Origin: Planctomycetaceae bacterium
Lineage (GTDB): Bacteria; Planctomycetota; Planctomycetia; Pirellulales; Pirellulaceae
Assembly: GCA_020638975.1 (NCBI GenBank)
Contig: JACKHN010000007.1
Location: 62,001 to 126,000, forward strand
DNA length: 64,000 bases
Direction: 5' to 3'
A program made the position numbers and the translations under genes. Positions 40,991 to 50,006 of this stretch are shown piece after piece (position 1 is the first letter of the stretch; every line of letters starts with the position of its first letter). The notes under the pieces are model-generated. The model was given only the letters and a program-made list of their open reading frames with translations, made no database searches and was not told where the DNA came from.

Positions 40991-41432
40991 TCTTCGGATC
41001 GGTGGGGAGCGGACACTCGGCTTTTCGGACGATCTCCTGTAGCAAAGTCCTCGCTGCTTATAGAGCCTGTGGGGATTATCTAGGCACGATGTTCTAAGAC
41101 GGCGCGTGAATGCGCTGGACTCCGTAGACTCGCCGCCACTTAGCACGTAGGATGTAGCTTGTGACGTGTGGGACTTGTGCTCTATGTTCCTTTCTTCTCG
41201 CTGTTGCTTCTCGCCTAGCGTAGCCAACTAGTTGGCTCACGTCATACGAGGAACGAGACGGAAGCCGGGTTTTATTCGGTATCCTCCCTACACGCCGCGT
41301 TGTATCGGACGCGTGATACTCTCACCGTCTTCGGAACTCTCTGTTAAGTGTTCGGCAGTTTAGTTTGGACGAGCGTGTATGCGCTCGCGGTATCAGGCTG
41401 TCGTAAGTGCCATCGGCTGGAGGTGTTGTCGG
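40991..41432. other. 442-base intergenic region
   Basis: The region lies between the second exbD and the zinc-ribbon gene. I see no supported coding sequence. A perfect 16-base palindrome (AGCCAACTAGTTGGCT) sits at 41222-41237. A G-rich stretch around 41060-41130 could be structured, but I recognise no known RNA. GGAGG lies just before the next start. Confidence 0.35.
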
Positions 41433-41708
41433 ATGAGTGAAAAGAAGCCGACTCCTTGGGTTTCGCAGCCGAGCGGAAAGATGTGTCCCGTCTGCGGGAC
41501 GCGAACTTATTCGAAAGAAGGCATCCACCCACAATGTGCGGTGCATCAAGCCGACTCGGTCCGAGCCGAGAAACTGAAAGTCGAGCGAAAACTTGAAGCC
41601 AGCGTTCCCAAGGCAACCACATGGACCAAGAAGAAGTGCCCAAAGTGTGGCGTCGAATCACACGTTCGTCGCAAAGAGTGTGACTGTGGCTATGTCTTCT
41701 CTCAATAA
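41433..41708 (+). CDS. Small double zinc-ribbon protein
   Basis: The 91-residue protein starts at ATG 41433, 9 bases after GGAGG. It has two probable zinc sites: MCPVCGTRTYSKEG with a later HPQC at about residues 16-36, and KKCPKCGVESHVRRKECDCG near the C-terminus. The middle is charged and helical. There is no enzyme domain. It ends 23 bases before the SET-domain gene, so the two are probably expressed together. Confidence 0.75.
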   Translation: MSEKKPTPWVSQPSGKMCPVCGTRTYSKEGIHPQCAVHQADSVRAEKLKVERKLEASVPKATTWTKKKCPKCGVESHVRRKECDCGYVFSQ

Positions 41709-41731
41709 ATCGCTGTTGCAAGAAAGTACAT

Positions 41732-42259
41732 TTGCTGGCAACGAGGAACTCCCCACTGAGCAAGACGCGCGCGGGAAGCATTAGGAAAGTAAAAGCGGCA
41801 GTTCGAGTAGGACACTCTCGAACTGGGAGTGGTGTGTTCGCAAATCGTCGCTTCCGACAGGACGACCTAATCGGTGAAATCTCTGGCCAACTGATACACG
41901 ACGCAGACTATGGCTCGGACTACTGCTTTGAGCTCGACAGGGGCCGCTTGATCGAGCCCGTTTCGCCGTTTCGCTTCATTAACCACAGTTGCGACTCTAA
42001 TTGTGAGTTCGATTACTCAGATTCAGTCGTTGCCAACCGCGAAACACGGATCTTCCTGTTTGCCGCGCGATCGATCAACGTAAACGACCAACTGACGATT
42101 GATTACAACTGGGCGGCCGAATCGGCGATCCCCTGCCTGTGCGGGGCACCCACCTGTCGCGGTTGGATCGTGGCGTCGGATGAACTCGGAAAGATGCGAG
42201 AAAGGACGGATCGCAGGTCACAGCCGCCATTGCAGATGCCCGAAGTGAAGATACAATAA
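41732..42259 (+). CDS. Bacterial SET-domain protein (putative lysine methyltransferase)
   Basis: The 175-residue protein contains a complete short SET domain: SGVFANRRFRQDDLIGEISG, FRFINHSCDSNCEF with the NHS cofactor motif, then LFAARSINVNDQLTIDYNW with the catalytic Tyr region. A post-SET-like CLCGAPTCRGW with cysteines for zinc follows. These enzymes use S-adenosylmethionine to methylate lysines in proteins. The start at TTG 41732 is uncertain, since no ATG exists before the domain. No histone-like partner is visible here; its substrate is unknown. Confidence 0.8.
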   Translation: MLATRNSPLSKTRAGSIRKVKAAVRVGHSRTGSGVFANRRFRQDDLIGEISGQLIHDADYGSDYCFELDRGRLIEPVSPFRFINHSCDSNCEFDYSDSVVANRETRIFLFAARSINVNDQLTIDYNWAAESAIPCLCGAPTCRGWIVASDELGKMRERTDRRSQPPLQMPEVKIQ

Positions 42260-42320
42260 TTGCATGTGCAATGTCGGTAACGCGACGAATTGCCTCGGTC
42301 GAAGCCCTAGAGATGCCTGC

Positions 42321-42875
42321 ATGGCGAAAAAAGCGTGCGTGACTCGAGTCGACTTTCTCGACGATCCGCAAGGACGAACCTTTGCGGATGTAGCGAACGA
42401 TCCCGAGCAACCCTTCGATAGTATCCTGACATTTTTTGACGACGCTGATCGCCAGCGACGCATGGAAGAATCTGAGTTGCACCACGATCGCTCGCCGTTG
42501 GCTGGCGTCGTTCGCGAGCTTGAAGCTCATCCCGAAGTCAACCGTTTCTTGGCGGACGTGCATCCACGTCGTAGCACGCGCTTGCGGCAGGCAATCGGCG
42601 TATTAGTTCGCCTGATTATGGAACGTCGCGGCTGGCAAAAGACCGGAAGAAAAGGGTCGCTCGGCGTACGCGCGGCGGGGGCCGCCCAGACGCCCGCACA
42701 CAACACCGGTGGTTTAGCGTTCTGGTTTATTCGTGCGGAGCGATATGAACGCTGCGATGGGATGCCGTTTCAATCGGTGCGTCAGCGGTGTCAAGAACTC
42801 GAGTCCACTGAGCCGGCTCAACAAAAACGTCGTAAGACACAATCTGACCGCGTGACGAAAGCAAGGTCGGAATGA
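42321..42875 (+). CDS. Hypothetical protein (184 aa)
   Basis: The protein starts best at ATG 42321 (AKKACVTRVDFLDDPQG); ATG 42264 is also in frame. It has an acidic opening with FADVANDPEQPFDSILTFFD, a basic helical middle (RSTRLRQAIGVLVRLIMERR) and a hydrophobic-aromatic GGLAFWFIRAERYERCDG, then a basic disordered tail. I recognise no family. Its stop overlaps the next start (ATGA), and it is co-directional with the SET-domain gene. Confidence 0.6.
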   Translation: MAKKACVTRVDFLDDPQGRTFADVANDPEQPFDSILTFFDDADRQRRMEESELHHDRSPLAGVVRELEAHPEVNRFLADVHPRRSTRLRQAIGVLVRLIMERRGWQKTGRKGSLGVRAAGAAQTPAHNTGGLAFWFIRAERYERCDGMPFQSVRQRCQELESTEPAQQKRRKTQSDRVTKARSE

Positions 42876-43186
42876 ACGTACTCAGCTGGTTGACAGATCG
42901 CTTTACAAATCGTGGTAAGGCCTTGTCGCTCTACAAGCGAGGCATGGAAAAGTCTAAGAGCCATGAGCACGAAGCCGCGATCGCTGACTACACCACGGCG
43001 ATCGGCATGCACGACGTGCCGTCCGATGTCAAGGCGATGGCGCTCTATAACCGAGCCCTCGTCTATGCCGCCGCCGGTGATCCCGTGAAAGCCACTTCGG
43101 ATTTAAATACGGTGCTTGGGATGCCAGATGCACTTCCAAACATCAAGTCAGAAGCCCGACGAAAACTTGCGAGGATGCAACGATGA
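42872..43186 (+). CDS. Small TPR protein
   Basis: The 104-residue protein holds about two TPR units, shown by YKRGMEKSKSHEHEAAIADY and ALYNRALVYAAAGDPVKATS, followed by LNTVLGMPDALPNIKSEARR. It has no signal peptide and should be a cytoplasmic adaptor. It overlaps the upstream gene by four bases, which couples their translation and suggests the two products act together. Confidence 0.7.
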   Translation: MNVLSWLTDRFTNRGKALSLYKRGMEKSKSHEHEAAIADYTTAIGMHDVPSDVKAMALYNRALVYAAAGDPVKATSDLNTVLGMPDALPNIKSEARRKLARMQR

Positions 43187-43278
43187 TCAAAAAGAGACAA
43201 CTCGCACGTGCTGCAGATGCAGTTTAGTAACTTTGTCCGTGTTGCCCTTTCGATAACACTCTATTTCATAGGTTCAAA

Positions 43279-43605
43279 ATGTCAGTTCAAGAGAAAACGC
43301 GTTGGAAGAATTGGGCGGATGAATTGCGGCAGGAAATGATGAGCAGCCTTACGGAGGAGGTGACTAGATCCGTCGCGTCCATCACGTCGGAGACGGCAAC
43401 CACCAAGTCGGAAAGCTCGCTACGAAGCGTGCGATTTTGGCGAGCTTGCCAAGCTGGCGATAGCCCGAACGACTTCTTAGCGAAAGCCGGCTTTGAGATC
43501 GAGTTTCAAGAAGATGACGATCGCAACGTTCAAGAAGTGACTTTGAGGTTGAATAAGACTTGGAAAACGATCCTGGACCGCGTACTTGAGCGAAAGAACT
43601 CTTAG
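43279..43605 (+). CDS. Hypothetical protein (108 aa)
   Basis: This 108-residue protein is soluble and acidic, with TRWKNWADELRQEMMSSLTE as a helical start, a Ser/Thr-rich middle and a terminal VTLRLNKTWKTILDRVLERK that looks amphipathic. I do not recognise it. It stands 92 bases after the small TPR gene on the same strand and may end that group of small genes. Confidence 0.5.
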   Translation: MSVQEKTRWKNWADELRQEMMSSLTEEVTRSVASITSETATTKSESSLRSVRFWRACQAGDSPNDFLAKAGFEIEFQEDDDRNVQEVTLRLNKTWKTILDRVLERKNS

Positions 43606-43761
43606 TGATTTCCGTATCAACGCTCCCGAGTGGCCCTACACATCAGTCATGAAGAGGCTGTTGGAATAGTGGCTCGGGGGCCTGGAAATCAAGCTTCGAT
43701 TACCAGCGTCACCGTGACGATTGGTCATGCCCTGCAACTTCGTTGACCTGGGGAGACGCTG

Positions 43762-44778
43762 ATGTTCGAGACATTCGCCGCACTTGCCGCCGTTGAGTTT
43801 GGCTATGGATTGATGGCGGGTGCCGTCCTTTTTGTCGCGTTATTCGCTCTTCTGCTGGCTGCGGCATTGATGAACTTTGGCGCACTCTGGTTTCAGGCCT
43901 ATATGTCAGATGCGGATGTGAGCCTAGTAAGTCTGATCGGCATGAGCCTTCGGAAGGTCAAGCCAAGCTTGATCGTCTCGGCAAAAATCATGGGGCGACA
44001 GGCTGGACTCAACATTGACCGCAAGCACGGCATGAGTACAGCAAGGCTTGAGGCTCACTTCCTGGCCGGAGGTAACGTCATGCAAGTCGTTTTGGCAATC
44101 ATTGCCGCTCATCGGGCTGGGATCGATTTGGACTTTGACCGGGCGGCGGCAGTTGACCTTGCGGGTCGCGACGTCTTGGACGCTGTTCGCATCAGCGTCT
44201 TCCCGAAGGTCATCGACTGTCCAGCGTCCGAACCCGGGCGCAAGAATATGCTGAGTGCAATCGCGCGGAACGGTGTCGAACTTCGAGTCCGCGCACGTGT
44301 CACGGTGCGAACGAACCTGGACCAATTGATCGGCGGGGCGACAGAGGAGACGATCATCGCGCGCGTCGGGCAAGGGATTATTAGTGCGATCGGTTCCGCC
44401 GAATCACACATGGAGGTGATGGAAACTCCTGACCGCATCTCAAAGGGCGTGCTGGATCGAGGTTTGGATGCAAACTCCGCCTTTGAAATCGTATCGATTG
44501 ATATTGCCGACATCGACGTCGGCGAGAACATTGGAGCACGCTTGCAGACGGATCAAGCCGAAGCTGACACACGCATGGCGCGCGCTCGCGCAGAAATTCG
44601 TCGAGCCGACGCAGTCGCTTGCCAACAGGAAATGCGGGCGAAGGTAGCAGAGAACCGTGTGTTGCTCGTACTTGCCGAAGCGAACGTTCCCGAGGCAATC
44701 GCCGAGGCATTCCGGACGGGAACGCTTGGAAAGTGGGACAGATCGCGGCCCGCACAGAATCGACGTGCGGGCTCGTAG
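43762..44778 (+). CDS. floA: Flotillin-like protein FloA
   Basis: The 338-residue protein has one N-terminal membrane segment (LMAGAVLFVALFALLLAAAL) and the FloA/YqfA order of motifs: SLIGMSLRKVKPSLIVSAKI, DRAAAVDLAGRDVLDAVRIS, VELRVRARVTVRTNLDQLIG and the coiled-coil-forming ADTRMARARAEIRRADAVA. Length matches Bacillus FloA (about 330). FloA oligomerises in membrane microdomains and affects secretion and signalling protein stability. The gene stands alone, without the NfeD partner seen in many bacteria. Confidence 0.92.
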   Translation: MFETFAALAAVEFGYGLMAGAVLFVALFALLLAAALMNFGALWFQAYMSDADVSLVSLIGMSLRKVKPSLIVSAKIMGRQAGLNIDRKHGMSTARLEAHFLAGGNVMQVVLAIIAAHRAGIDLDFDRAAAVDLAGRDVLDAVRISVFPKVIDCPASEPGRKNMLSAIARNGVELRVRARVTVRTNLDQLIGGATEETIIARVGQGIISAIGSAESHMEVMETPDRISKGVLDRGLDANSAFEIVSIDIADIDVGENIGARLQTDQAEADTRMARARAEIRRADAVACQQEMRAKVAENRVLLVLAEANVPEAIAEAFRTGTLGKWDRSRPAQNRRAGS

Positions 44779-44971
44779 AGTTCGACCGCTTCTGCAACCG
44801 GGATCCCTCAGCCAGAGTCCCCTCCTTGAGGCCCACGGAACTGTGGCGAATAGCGACGCCCCGCGTGCGTCGATTCCTGGGAGTATGAACGCGAAACGAC
44901 AGGTACGCAGCGTGCATCGGCGACACGCTGGATTCGATGTGCTGGCGCCATGAATCCGTTACAATTCGGCA

Positions 44972-45739
44972 ATGGATAGCGAATCATGTCAATTGGTTGC
45001 TCAGTGGCTGGCGGCGTCGCGACGCGCAGTAGCGTTTACCGGGGCCGGTGTCAGCACGGAGAGTGGCATTCCTGACTTTCGTTCGCCCGGCGGCGTTTGG
45101 GCGACAAGTCAGCCGGTCTACTTCGACGATTTCCTTCGTAGCACGGAGGCGAGATACGAGTACTGGCGTCAGAAGTCCGTCTTACATCGCGACTTTGCCA
45201 ACGCCACACCCAATTCCGGCCATCAAGTCCTGGCACGATGGGGACGGATAGACAAGTTGAAAGCGGTCGTCACTCAGAACATCGATGGCCTTCACCAAAT
45301 TGCGGGAAGCGAACATGTTCTCGAATTGCACGGTACGGCAAGATACGTCGCTTGCTTATCGTGCCAGCATCGAGTCGAGGCGGGTGAAATGGTCGAACGG
45401 TTTCTCGAACTGGACTGCCCGCCAGATTGCCCTGAGTGCGGCGGTTTCATGAAGCATGCGACGGTTTCTTTTGGTCAATCACTTCCGGCAGACGTCTTGC
45501 AAGAGTCGATAGAATTTGCGGAGCAGGCGGATTTGTTCCTTGCGATAGGGTCGTCGCTTGTCGTGCATCCCGCGGCGAGCTTACCGATGCTTGCCAAACG
45601 GTCTGGTGCCCGCTTGGTGATTATAAATCGCGACTCGACATCGCAGGACGACGCTGCAGATGTGGTCATGAACGCTTCCATTGGTGATACGTTGCTGGCG
45701 ATCGATGAGCATTTGAAAGGCTTTGAGTACAAACGATGA
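44972..45739 (+). CDS. cobB: NAD-dependent protein deacylase (sirtuin)
   Basis: The 255-residue enzyme has the NAD motif TGAGVSTESGIPDFRSPGG, TQNIDGLH, the catalytic His in LELHGTA and four zinc cysteines in CLSC and CPEC. AIGSSLVVHPAA and VIINRD complete the Rossmann core. It removes acyl groups from lysine using NAD. The stop overlaps the start of the acyl-CoA synthetase gene (ATGA), a strong hint that the synthetase is its target, since CobB-type sirtuins switch AMP-forming synthetases in other bacteria. Confidence 0.9.
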   Translation: MDSESCQLVAQWLAASRRAVAFTGAGVSTESGIPDFRSPGGVWATSQPVYFDDFLRSTEARYEYWRQKSVLHRDFANATPNSGHQVLARWGRIDKLKAVVTQNIDGLHQIAGSEHVLELHGTARYVACLSCQHRVEAGEMVERFLELDCPPDCPECGGFMKHATVSFGQSLPADVLQESIEFAEQADLFLAIGSSLVVHPAASLPMLAKRSGARLVIINRDSTSQDDAADVVMNASIGDTLLAIDEHLKGFEYKR

Positions 45740-47409
45740 CCGAAATAGTCCCCACCTCCATCGTTGCCATGCTGGCGAACCGCCTTGCAGTGAGCACGGA
45801 TCAACCGGCAATTTTGACGAAAGCCGGTGAGTGGCGTTCGCGAACCTGGAAGGAAGTCGGCGAAGACGTGCTTCGGATGGCAAGTTGGTTCGCCGGGAAA
45901 GGCATCAAGCGTGGCGACCGAGTGGCGCAGCTTTCCGAGAATCGATATGAATGGCTTGTCGCCGATTTGGCGATGCATGTCGTGGGCGCTGTACACGTTC
46001 CGATCCATGCTCCGCTCACCGGATCGCAAGCTGCATTTCAAATTCGGGACAGCGGCTCACAAATCGTCTTGATCTCGACGACCGAACAAGTCAGAAAGCT
46101 CGCCATCCACGCAGATGAATTGCCCGATAGCGTCGGATGCTACGTCTATGATGCGTGCGATCAGCCCATTGGGCATCGGTCGTGCAACTCGCTAGTCACA
46201 GAGTTACCTGATTACGACGAACGCTCAGCGACGGCATTGCTGGAAGCCGCCATCGCTAGTGCCGAGGGTGATACCCTCGCGACGATTCTGTATACCTCGG
46301 GCACCACCGGCGAACCGAAAGGAGTGATGCTGAACAATCTTAATCTTGTCTCGAACGCGCTCGCTGCGACCGAACCTTTCGAGCAAGGACCAGAGGACGT
46401 TCGCCTTGTCTTCCTGCCTCTGAGCCACATTTTCGCCCGAACTTGCGACCTCTACACGTGGCTGGCTTCGGGGACGCAACTCGCTCTCGCCGAATCGCGT
46501 GAGACCGTTATTGCGGACTGTGCGAGTGTCCGCCCGACGCTGCTAAATGGCGTTCCCTACTTCTTCGAGAAGATCGCGAACGCCTTGGCGGAGGTTGACT
46601 TTTTAGCCACTCCCGATGCATTGCGAGATCTATTGGGCGGACGCATTCGGCTTTGCTGTTCGGGTGGCGCTGCGTTGCCCAATCATGTTTTTGATTTCTT
46701 TCACGAGCATAACGTGCCTTTGCTGCAAGGCTACGGCCTGACCGAATCGTCGCCAGTGATTACGCTGTCCTCGGAGCAGTACGCCAAGCGAGGTGCCGTT
46801 GGACGCGCAATCCCCGATGTCGAAGTCCGGATTGCGGAAGACGGCGAGATCTTGACGCGAGGGCCGCATGTGATGCTGGGCTATTACAAGAACCAAGCAG
46901 CGACCGACGAGGTGATTCGGGATGGATGGCTGCACACCGGTGACATCGGACATCTCGACGAGGACGGCTTCTTGTTCATCACCGGCCGGAAGAAGGAATT
47001 AATCGTCACCTCGGGCGGCAAGAATATCGCGCCCGTTTATCTCGAAGGCCTGCTAACGCAGGACCCATTGATCGTGCAGGCCATCGTTATCGGTGATGAC
47101 AGAAAGTATCTGACAGCATTGATCGTACCCGAATTATCCGCATTGAAGGCGGAGTTAATAGCAAGCGGAGTCGAAATCGCCAACGGAGAGGACTTGGCAA
47201 ATCGCGACGAGGCATTCAAGTTGATCGAGAGCCGCATCGCCACGCGACTTTCCGAGGTATCGTACTACGAACAGATTCGAAAGTTCACGCTGATGAACCG
47301 TGCCTTCACGATCGAATCCGGTGAACTCACCCCGAAGCTGACGCTGCGCCGCAATTCGATACAGGCGAATTGTCGAGATCAGATCGAAGCGATGTACCGT
47401 AGCGACTAG
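45736..47409 (+). CDS. AMP-dependent acyl-CoA synthetase (long-chain fatty acid type)
   Basis: The 557-residue adenylating enzyme has the P-loop-like LYTSGTTGEPKGVMLNN near residue 185, the GYGLTESSP motif, HTGDIGHLDEDGFLFITGRK and KKELIVTSGGKNIAP. The C-terminal subdomain ends GELTPKLTLRRNSI, as in the long-chain fatty acyl-CoA ligase group rather than the acetyl-CoA synthetase group. It activates a fatty acid to the acyl-AMP and then the CoA ester. It overlaps the sirtuin gene by four bases and precedes an acyl-CoA dehydrogenase, which fits fatty-acid degradation. Confidence 0.88.
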   Translation: MTEIVPTSIVAMLANRLAVSTDQPAILTKAGEWRSRTWKEVGEDVLRMASWFAGKGIKRGDRVAQLSENRYEWLVADLAMHVVGAVHVPIHAPLTGSQAAFQIRDSGSQIVLISTTEQVRKLAIHADELPDSVGCYVYDACDQPIGHRSCNSLVTELPDYDERSATALLEAAIASAEGDTLATILYTSGTTGEPKGVMLNNLNLVSNALAATEPFEQGPEDVRLVFLPLSHIFARTCDLYTWLASGTQLALAESRETVIADCASVRPTLLNGVPYFFEKIANALAEVDFLATPDALRDLLGGRIRLCCSGGAALPNHVFDFFHEHNVPLLQGYGLTESSPVITLSSEQYAKRGAVGRAIPDVEVRIAEDGEILTRGPHVMLGYYKNQAATDEVIRDGWLHTGDIGHLDEDGFLFITGRKKELIVTSGGKNIAPVYLEGLLTQDPLIVQAIVIGDDRKYLTALIVPELSALKAELIASGVEIANGEDLANRDEAFKLIESRIATRLSEVSYYEQIRKFTLMNRAFTIESGELTPKLTLRRNSIQANCRDQIEAMYRSD

Positions 47410-47591
47410 CGGCTCACGTCGTCGGTAGAATCGTCATAGCCGACACGTTTTGCGTAGTCCCATCGGCTGCAGACGGCTTTCACTGGCCGTTACGGCTGGC
47501 CGAGTGCGATATGATTCTAATGGCCGGTCGCTTTTTGCAAGCGCCGCCATTACACCGAGTTGATGTCACTCACTTGCCGGAGGGTTTCAGC

Positions 47592-49529
47592 ATGTCCGAC
47601 GACCGCAAAAGCGCCATCGCCAACGATCTCGACGCGACTGGAGAAGAAGCATCCTTCGCCGAAACCGCTTTAACGCTCGGCGGCAAGAGCCAGGAAGAGG
47701 CACAGCGCACAGGCGCTATCGATAAGGCGGATGATCAAGTCGAAACGCTATTCAGTCCTCAATTCCAAACCGTTAACAGTCCGGCGCATCGCGTTGTCTG
47801 GGACCGTGGTATCCCCATCGAGCTCTTTCAATCGTCCGAACCGGAGACACCGAGTGACGTCAAGAAGGTGATGGACGACTCTGTCGCCGTCGTCGATCGT
47901 CATAGAGACGCTGGTACTTTGATGAACGAAGATCGGAAGATCAGCGAAGCTGTACTGGGAGATTTAGCAGAGGTGGGATACTGGGGCCTGCTCGTGGGGA
48001 AAGAACATGGGGGGACAGGAGCTCCCTTTCGAAATTTCGCCCGGTTCCTGACGCGAATGGCAATGTCCGACCCAACTGTCGCGGGACTGGCATCTGTGCA
48101 TGGCTGTATCGGCGCCGTCGACCCGGTTCGGACGTTCGGCACCGACGAACAAAAACAGCGGTTTCTACCGGATTTGGCGAGCGGTAGGCGGTTGTCCGCC
48201 TTTGCCCTTACTGAGCCCGGAGCGGGCTCCGACCTGACTGCGCTTAAAACAACGGCGAAATTGCAAGGTGATGAGTATATCGTTGATGGCGAGAAGCTCT
48301 TCATCACCAACGTCGTGCCAGGCCGAACGATTGGCTTGGTCTGCTTGATCGACGGACGCCCGGCTGTGCTGATTTGTGACCTGCCCCACGAAGAGAATGA
48401 TCAGTTCCAGCTTCGCAAGTACGGTCTGCACGCTTTGAAGCACACGTACAATCGAGGCATCATTTTCAACGGATTCCGAGTCCCCGCGAATAATTTGTTG
48501 CAACCCGTTAAAGGCAGCGGACTCACAATCGCCTACCACGGATTGAATCTTGGTCGAGTCGCTTTGTGTGCCAACGCAGCCGGAACGATGCGGCTGATGA
48601 TGGCCAGCATGATTCCATGGGCCAAGTTCAGGAAGACGTATGGCGAAGCGATCTCACAACGCGAACTTGTCCAACGGCGACTTGGGCGGATGGCGGGCAT
48701 GATCGTGGCTTGCGACGCGCTGGTCGCTTGGTGCTCGGGGCTGATCGACGAAGGCTATCGCGGCGAAATGGAGTGCATCGTGGCAAAAATCTTCGGCAGC
48801 GAGGCGCAAAAAGAAGCGGCTGTCGAGCTATTTATGAAGACTCATGGTGGTCGCTCGTTCCTGGCGGGCCATATGTTCGGCGATAATGTTCACGAGTATT
48901 TGGCCCCATGTATTTACGAAGGCGAAGGCGAAATGCTCGGCATGGCGTTCTTCAAATCGCTCGTCAAACAGCACGGAATGATGTACTTCGAGCCAATCGG
49001 CAAGGCGCTGGCAGCCGCCGGCATTAAGAAGCCGAACCCGATGAATCCCGCGCATGCCTGGGCCTTGAAGGGTGCATTGCCGCCATACGCAAAGTGGTTC
49101 GCCTCGCAGTCACTGTGGCCCAAGCCGCGACCAAGCCTGCCGCCGATGCCAGGCCGACTAAAGGAGCACGCCGAGTTCGCTGCAGCGGGACTTCAGAACT
49201 CGCCGTTGGAAATCAGCGGTACGATGCGAAAACATCAACTGAAACTCGCCGACCGGCAATGCCGCATGTCGGAGCTTTCGCTACGCATCCAAAAACTGGT
49301 CATTATGCTCTGCACTTCGCTCTATGGGGCTCGGCAACAAGACGAAGTGCTTCGCGATGCGGCCGATTTGATGTGCCAGGATTTGACGAGAGAGTTGACA
49401 GGGCGACGTCCCTCCGATCGCTATTTCAGGCACGCGACGAAGCTAGGAGCAACAATCGCGGAAGGCGGTTTTGCGTCCATCGCCGGGCTGCATCCCGACG
49501 AGATCCTGATGCCTTATCAGAACGATTAA
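47592..49529 (+). CDS. Acyl-CoA dehydrogenase, long form
   Basis: The 645-residue flavoprotein has the acyl-CoA dehydrogenase core with GGTGAPFRNFARFLTRMA, FALTEPGAGSDLTALKTTA (FAD and substrate loop) and IYEGEGEML, whose first Glu matches the catalytic base of the family. An N-terminal part of about 90 residues and a C-terminal helical extension of about 150 residues make it far longer than the usual 380, as in very-long-chain enzymes. I start at ATG 47592 with GGAGG upstream; ATG 47511 is weaker. It probably follows the synthetase in beta-oxidation. Confidence 0.87.
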   Translation: MSDDRKSAIANDLDATGEEASFAETALTLGGKSQEEAQRTGAIDKADDQVETLFSPQFQTVNSPAHRVVWDRGIPIELFQSSEPETPSDVKKVMDDSVAVVDRHRDAGTLMNEDRKISEAVLGDLAEVGYWGLLVGKEHGGTGAPFRNFARFLTRMAMSDPTVAGLASVHGCIGAVDPVRTFGTDEQKQRFLPDLASGRRLSAFALTEPGAGSDLTALKTTAKLQGDEYIVDGEKLFITNVVPGRTIGLVCLIDGRPAVLICDLPHEENDQFQLRKYGLHALKHTYNRGIIFNGFRVPANNLLQPVKGSGLTIAYHGLNLGRVALCANAAGTMRLMMASMIPWAKFRKTYGEAISQRELVQRRLGRMAGMIVACDALVAWCSGLIDEGYRGEMECIVAKIFGSEAQKEAAVELFMKTHGGRSFLAGHMFGDNVHEYLAPCIYEGEGEMLGMAFFKSLVKQHGMMYFEPIGKALAAAGIKKPNPMNPAHAWALKGALPPYAKWFASQSLWPKPRPSLPPMPGRLKEHAEFAAAGLQNSPLEISGTMRKHQLKLADRQCRMSELSLRIQKLVIMLCTSLYGARQQDEVLRDAADLMCQDLTRELTGRRPSDRYFRHATKLGATIAEGGFASIAGLHPDEILMPYQND

Positions 49530-49688
49530 GGCAGCACATCCCGCTCATCGCCCTCGCGAGGGGTAAGTTGTTGCAATGGGAAGGTGTCGAGATAAAATCA
49601 GCTGTTAGCAGCAACTCGTTTGGGTAACTGCGTTCATAGTCCCCGACTCGGGCAGTCCGATTCCAGGTTGTGAGCAAAGGTGTCCGAC

Positions 49689-50006
49689 ATGTTACGGCGT
49701 GTCAAACTCGATCAACTCCCAGAAAATCTAGCCTTCCCAGAAAAACTAGCCGATCGAATCCACTACGATCAGGCGTCACGCGAGCTTCAGTTTCGCGGCT
49801 TCATGAGCAAGACGGACTTCGACAAATTGGTGCGTCTGCACAATGACATCGATTACCAGCGGTCACTAGAGCGGCTATTTCAGATTTGCACCTTCGGGGC
49901 CGACCCCGAACCGGTCGGTAGGGGGCTGTCCACGATGGTCCTCGCGGCGGGAGCGACCGTCGCGGTGATTGCGTTGGGTGTCGCCGCGTTCATGTACCTG
50001 CATTAA
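49689..50006 (+). CDS. Hypothetical tail-anchored protein (105 aa)
   Basis: The protein starts at ATG 49689; GTG 49680 adds three residues. A soluble part, KLADRIHYDQASRELQFRGF, then SKTDFDKLVRLHNDIDYQRS, resembles the short hypothetical proteins of planctomycete genomes. It ends in one membrane helix (MVLAAGATVAVIALGVAAFM), so it should be inserted by its tail. Its last 17 bases overlap the 3' end of the ThuA-like gene on the other strand. I do not know its function. Confidence 0.65.
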   Translation: MLRRVKLDQLPENLAFPEKLADRIHYDQASRELQFRGFMSKTDFDKLVRLHNDIDYQRSLERLFQICTFGADPEPVGRGLSTMVLAAGATVAVIALGVAAFMYLH

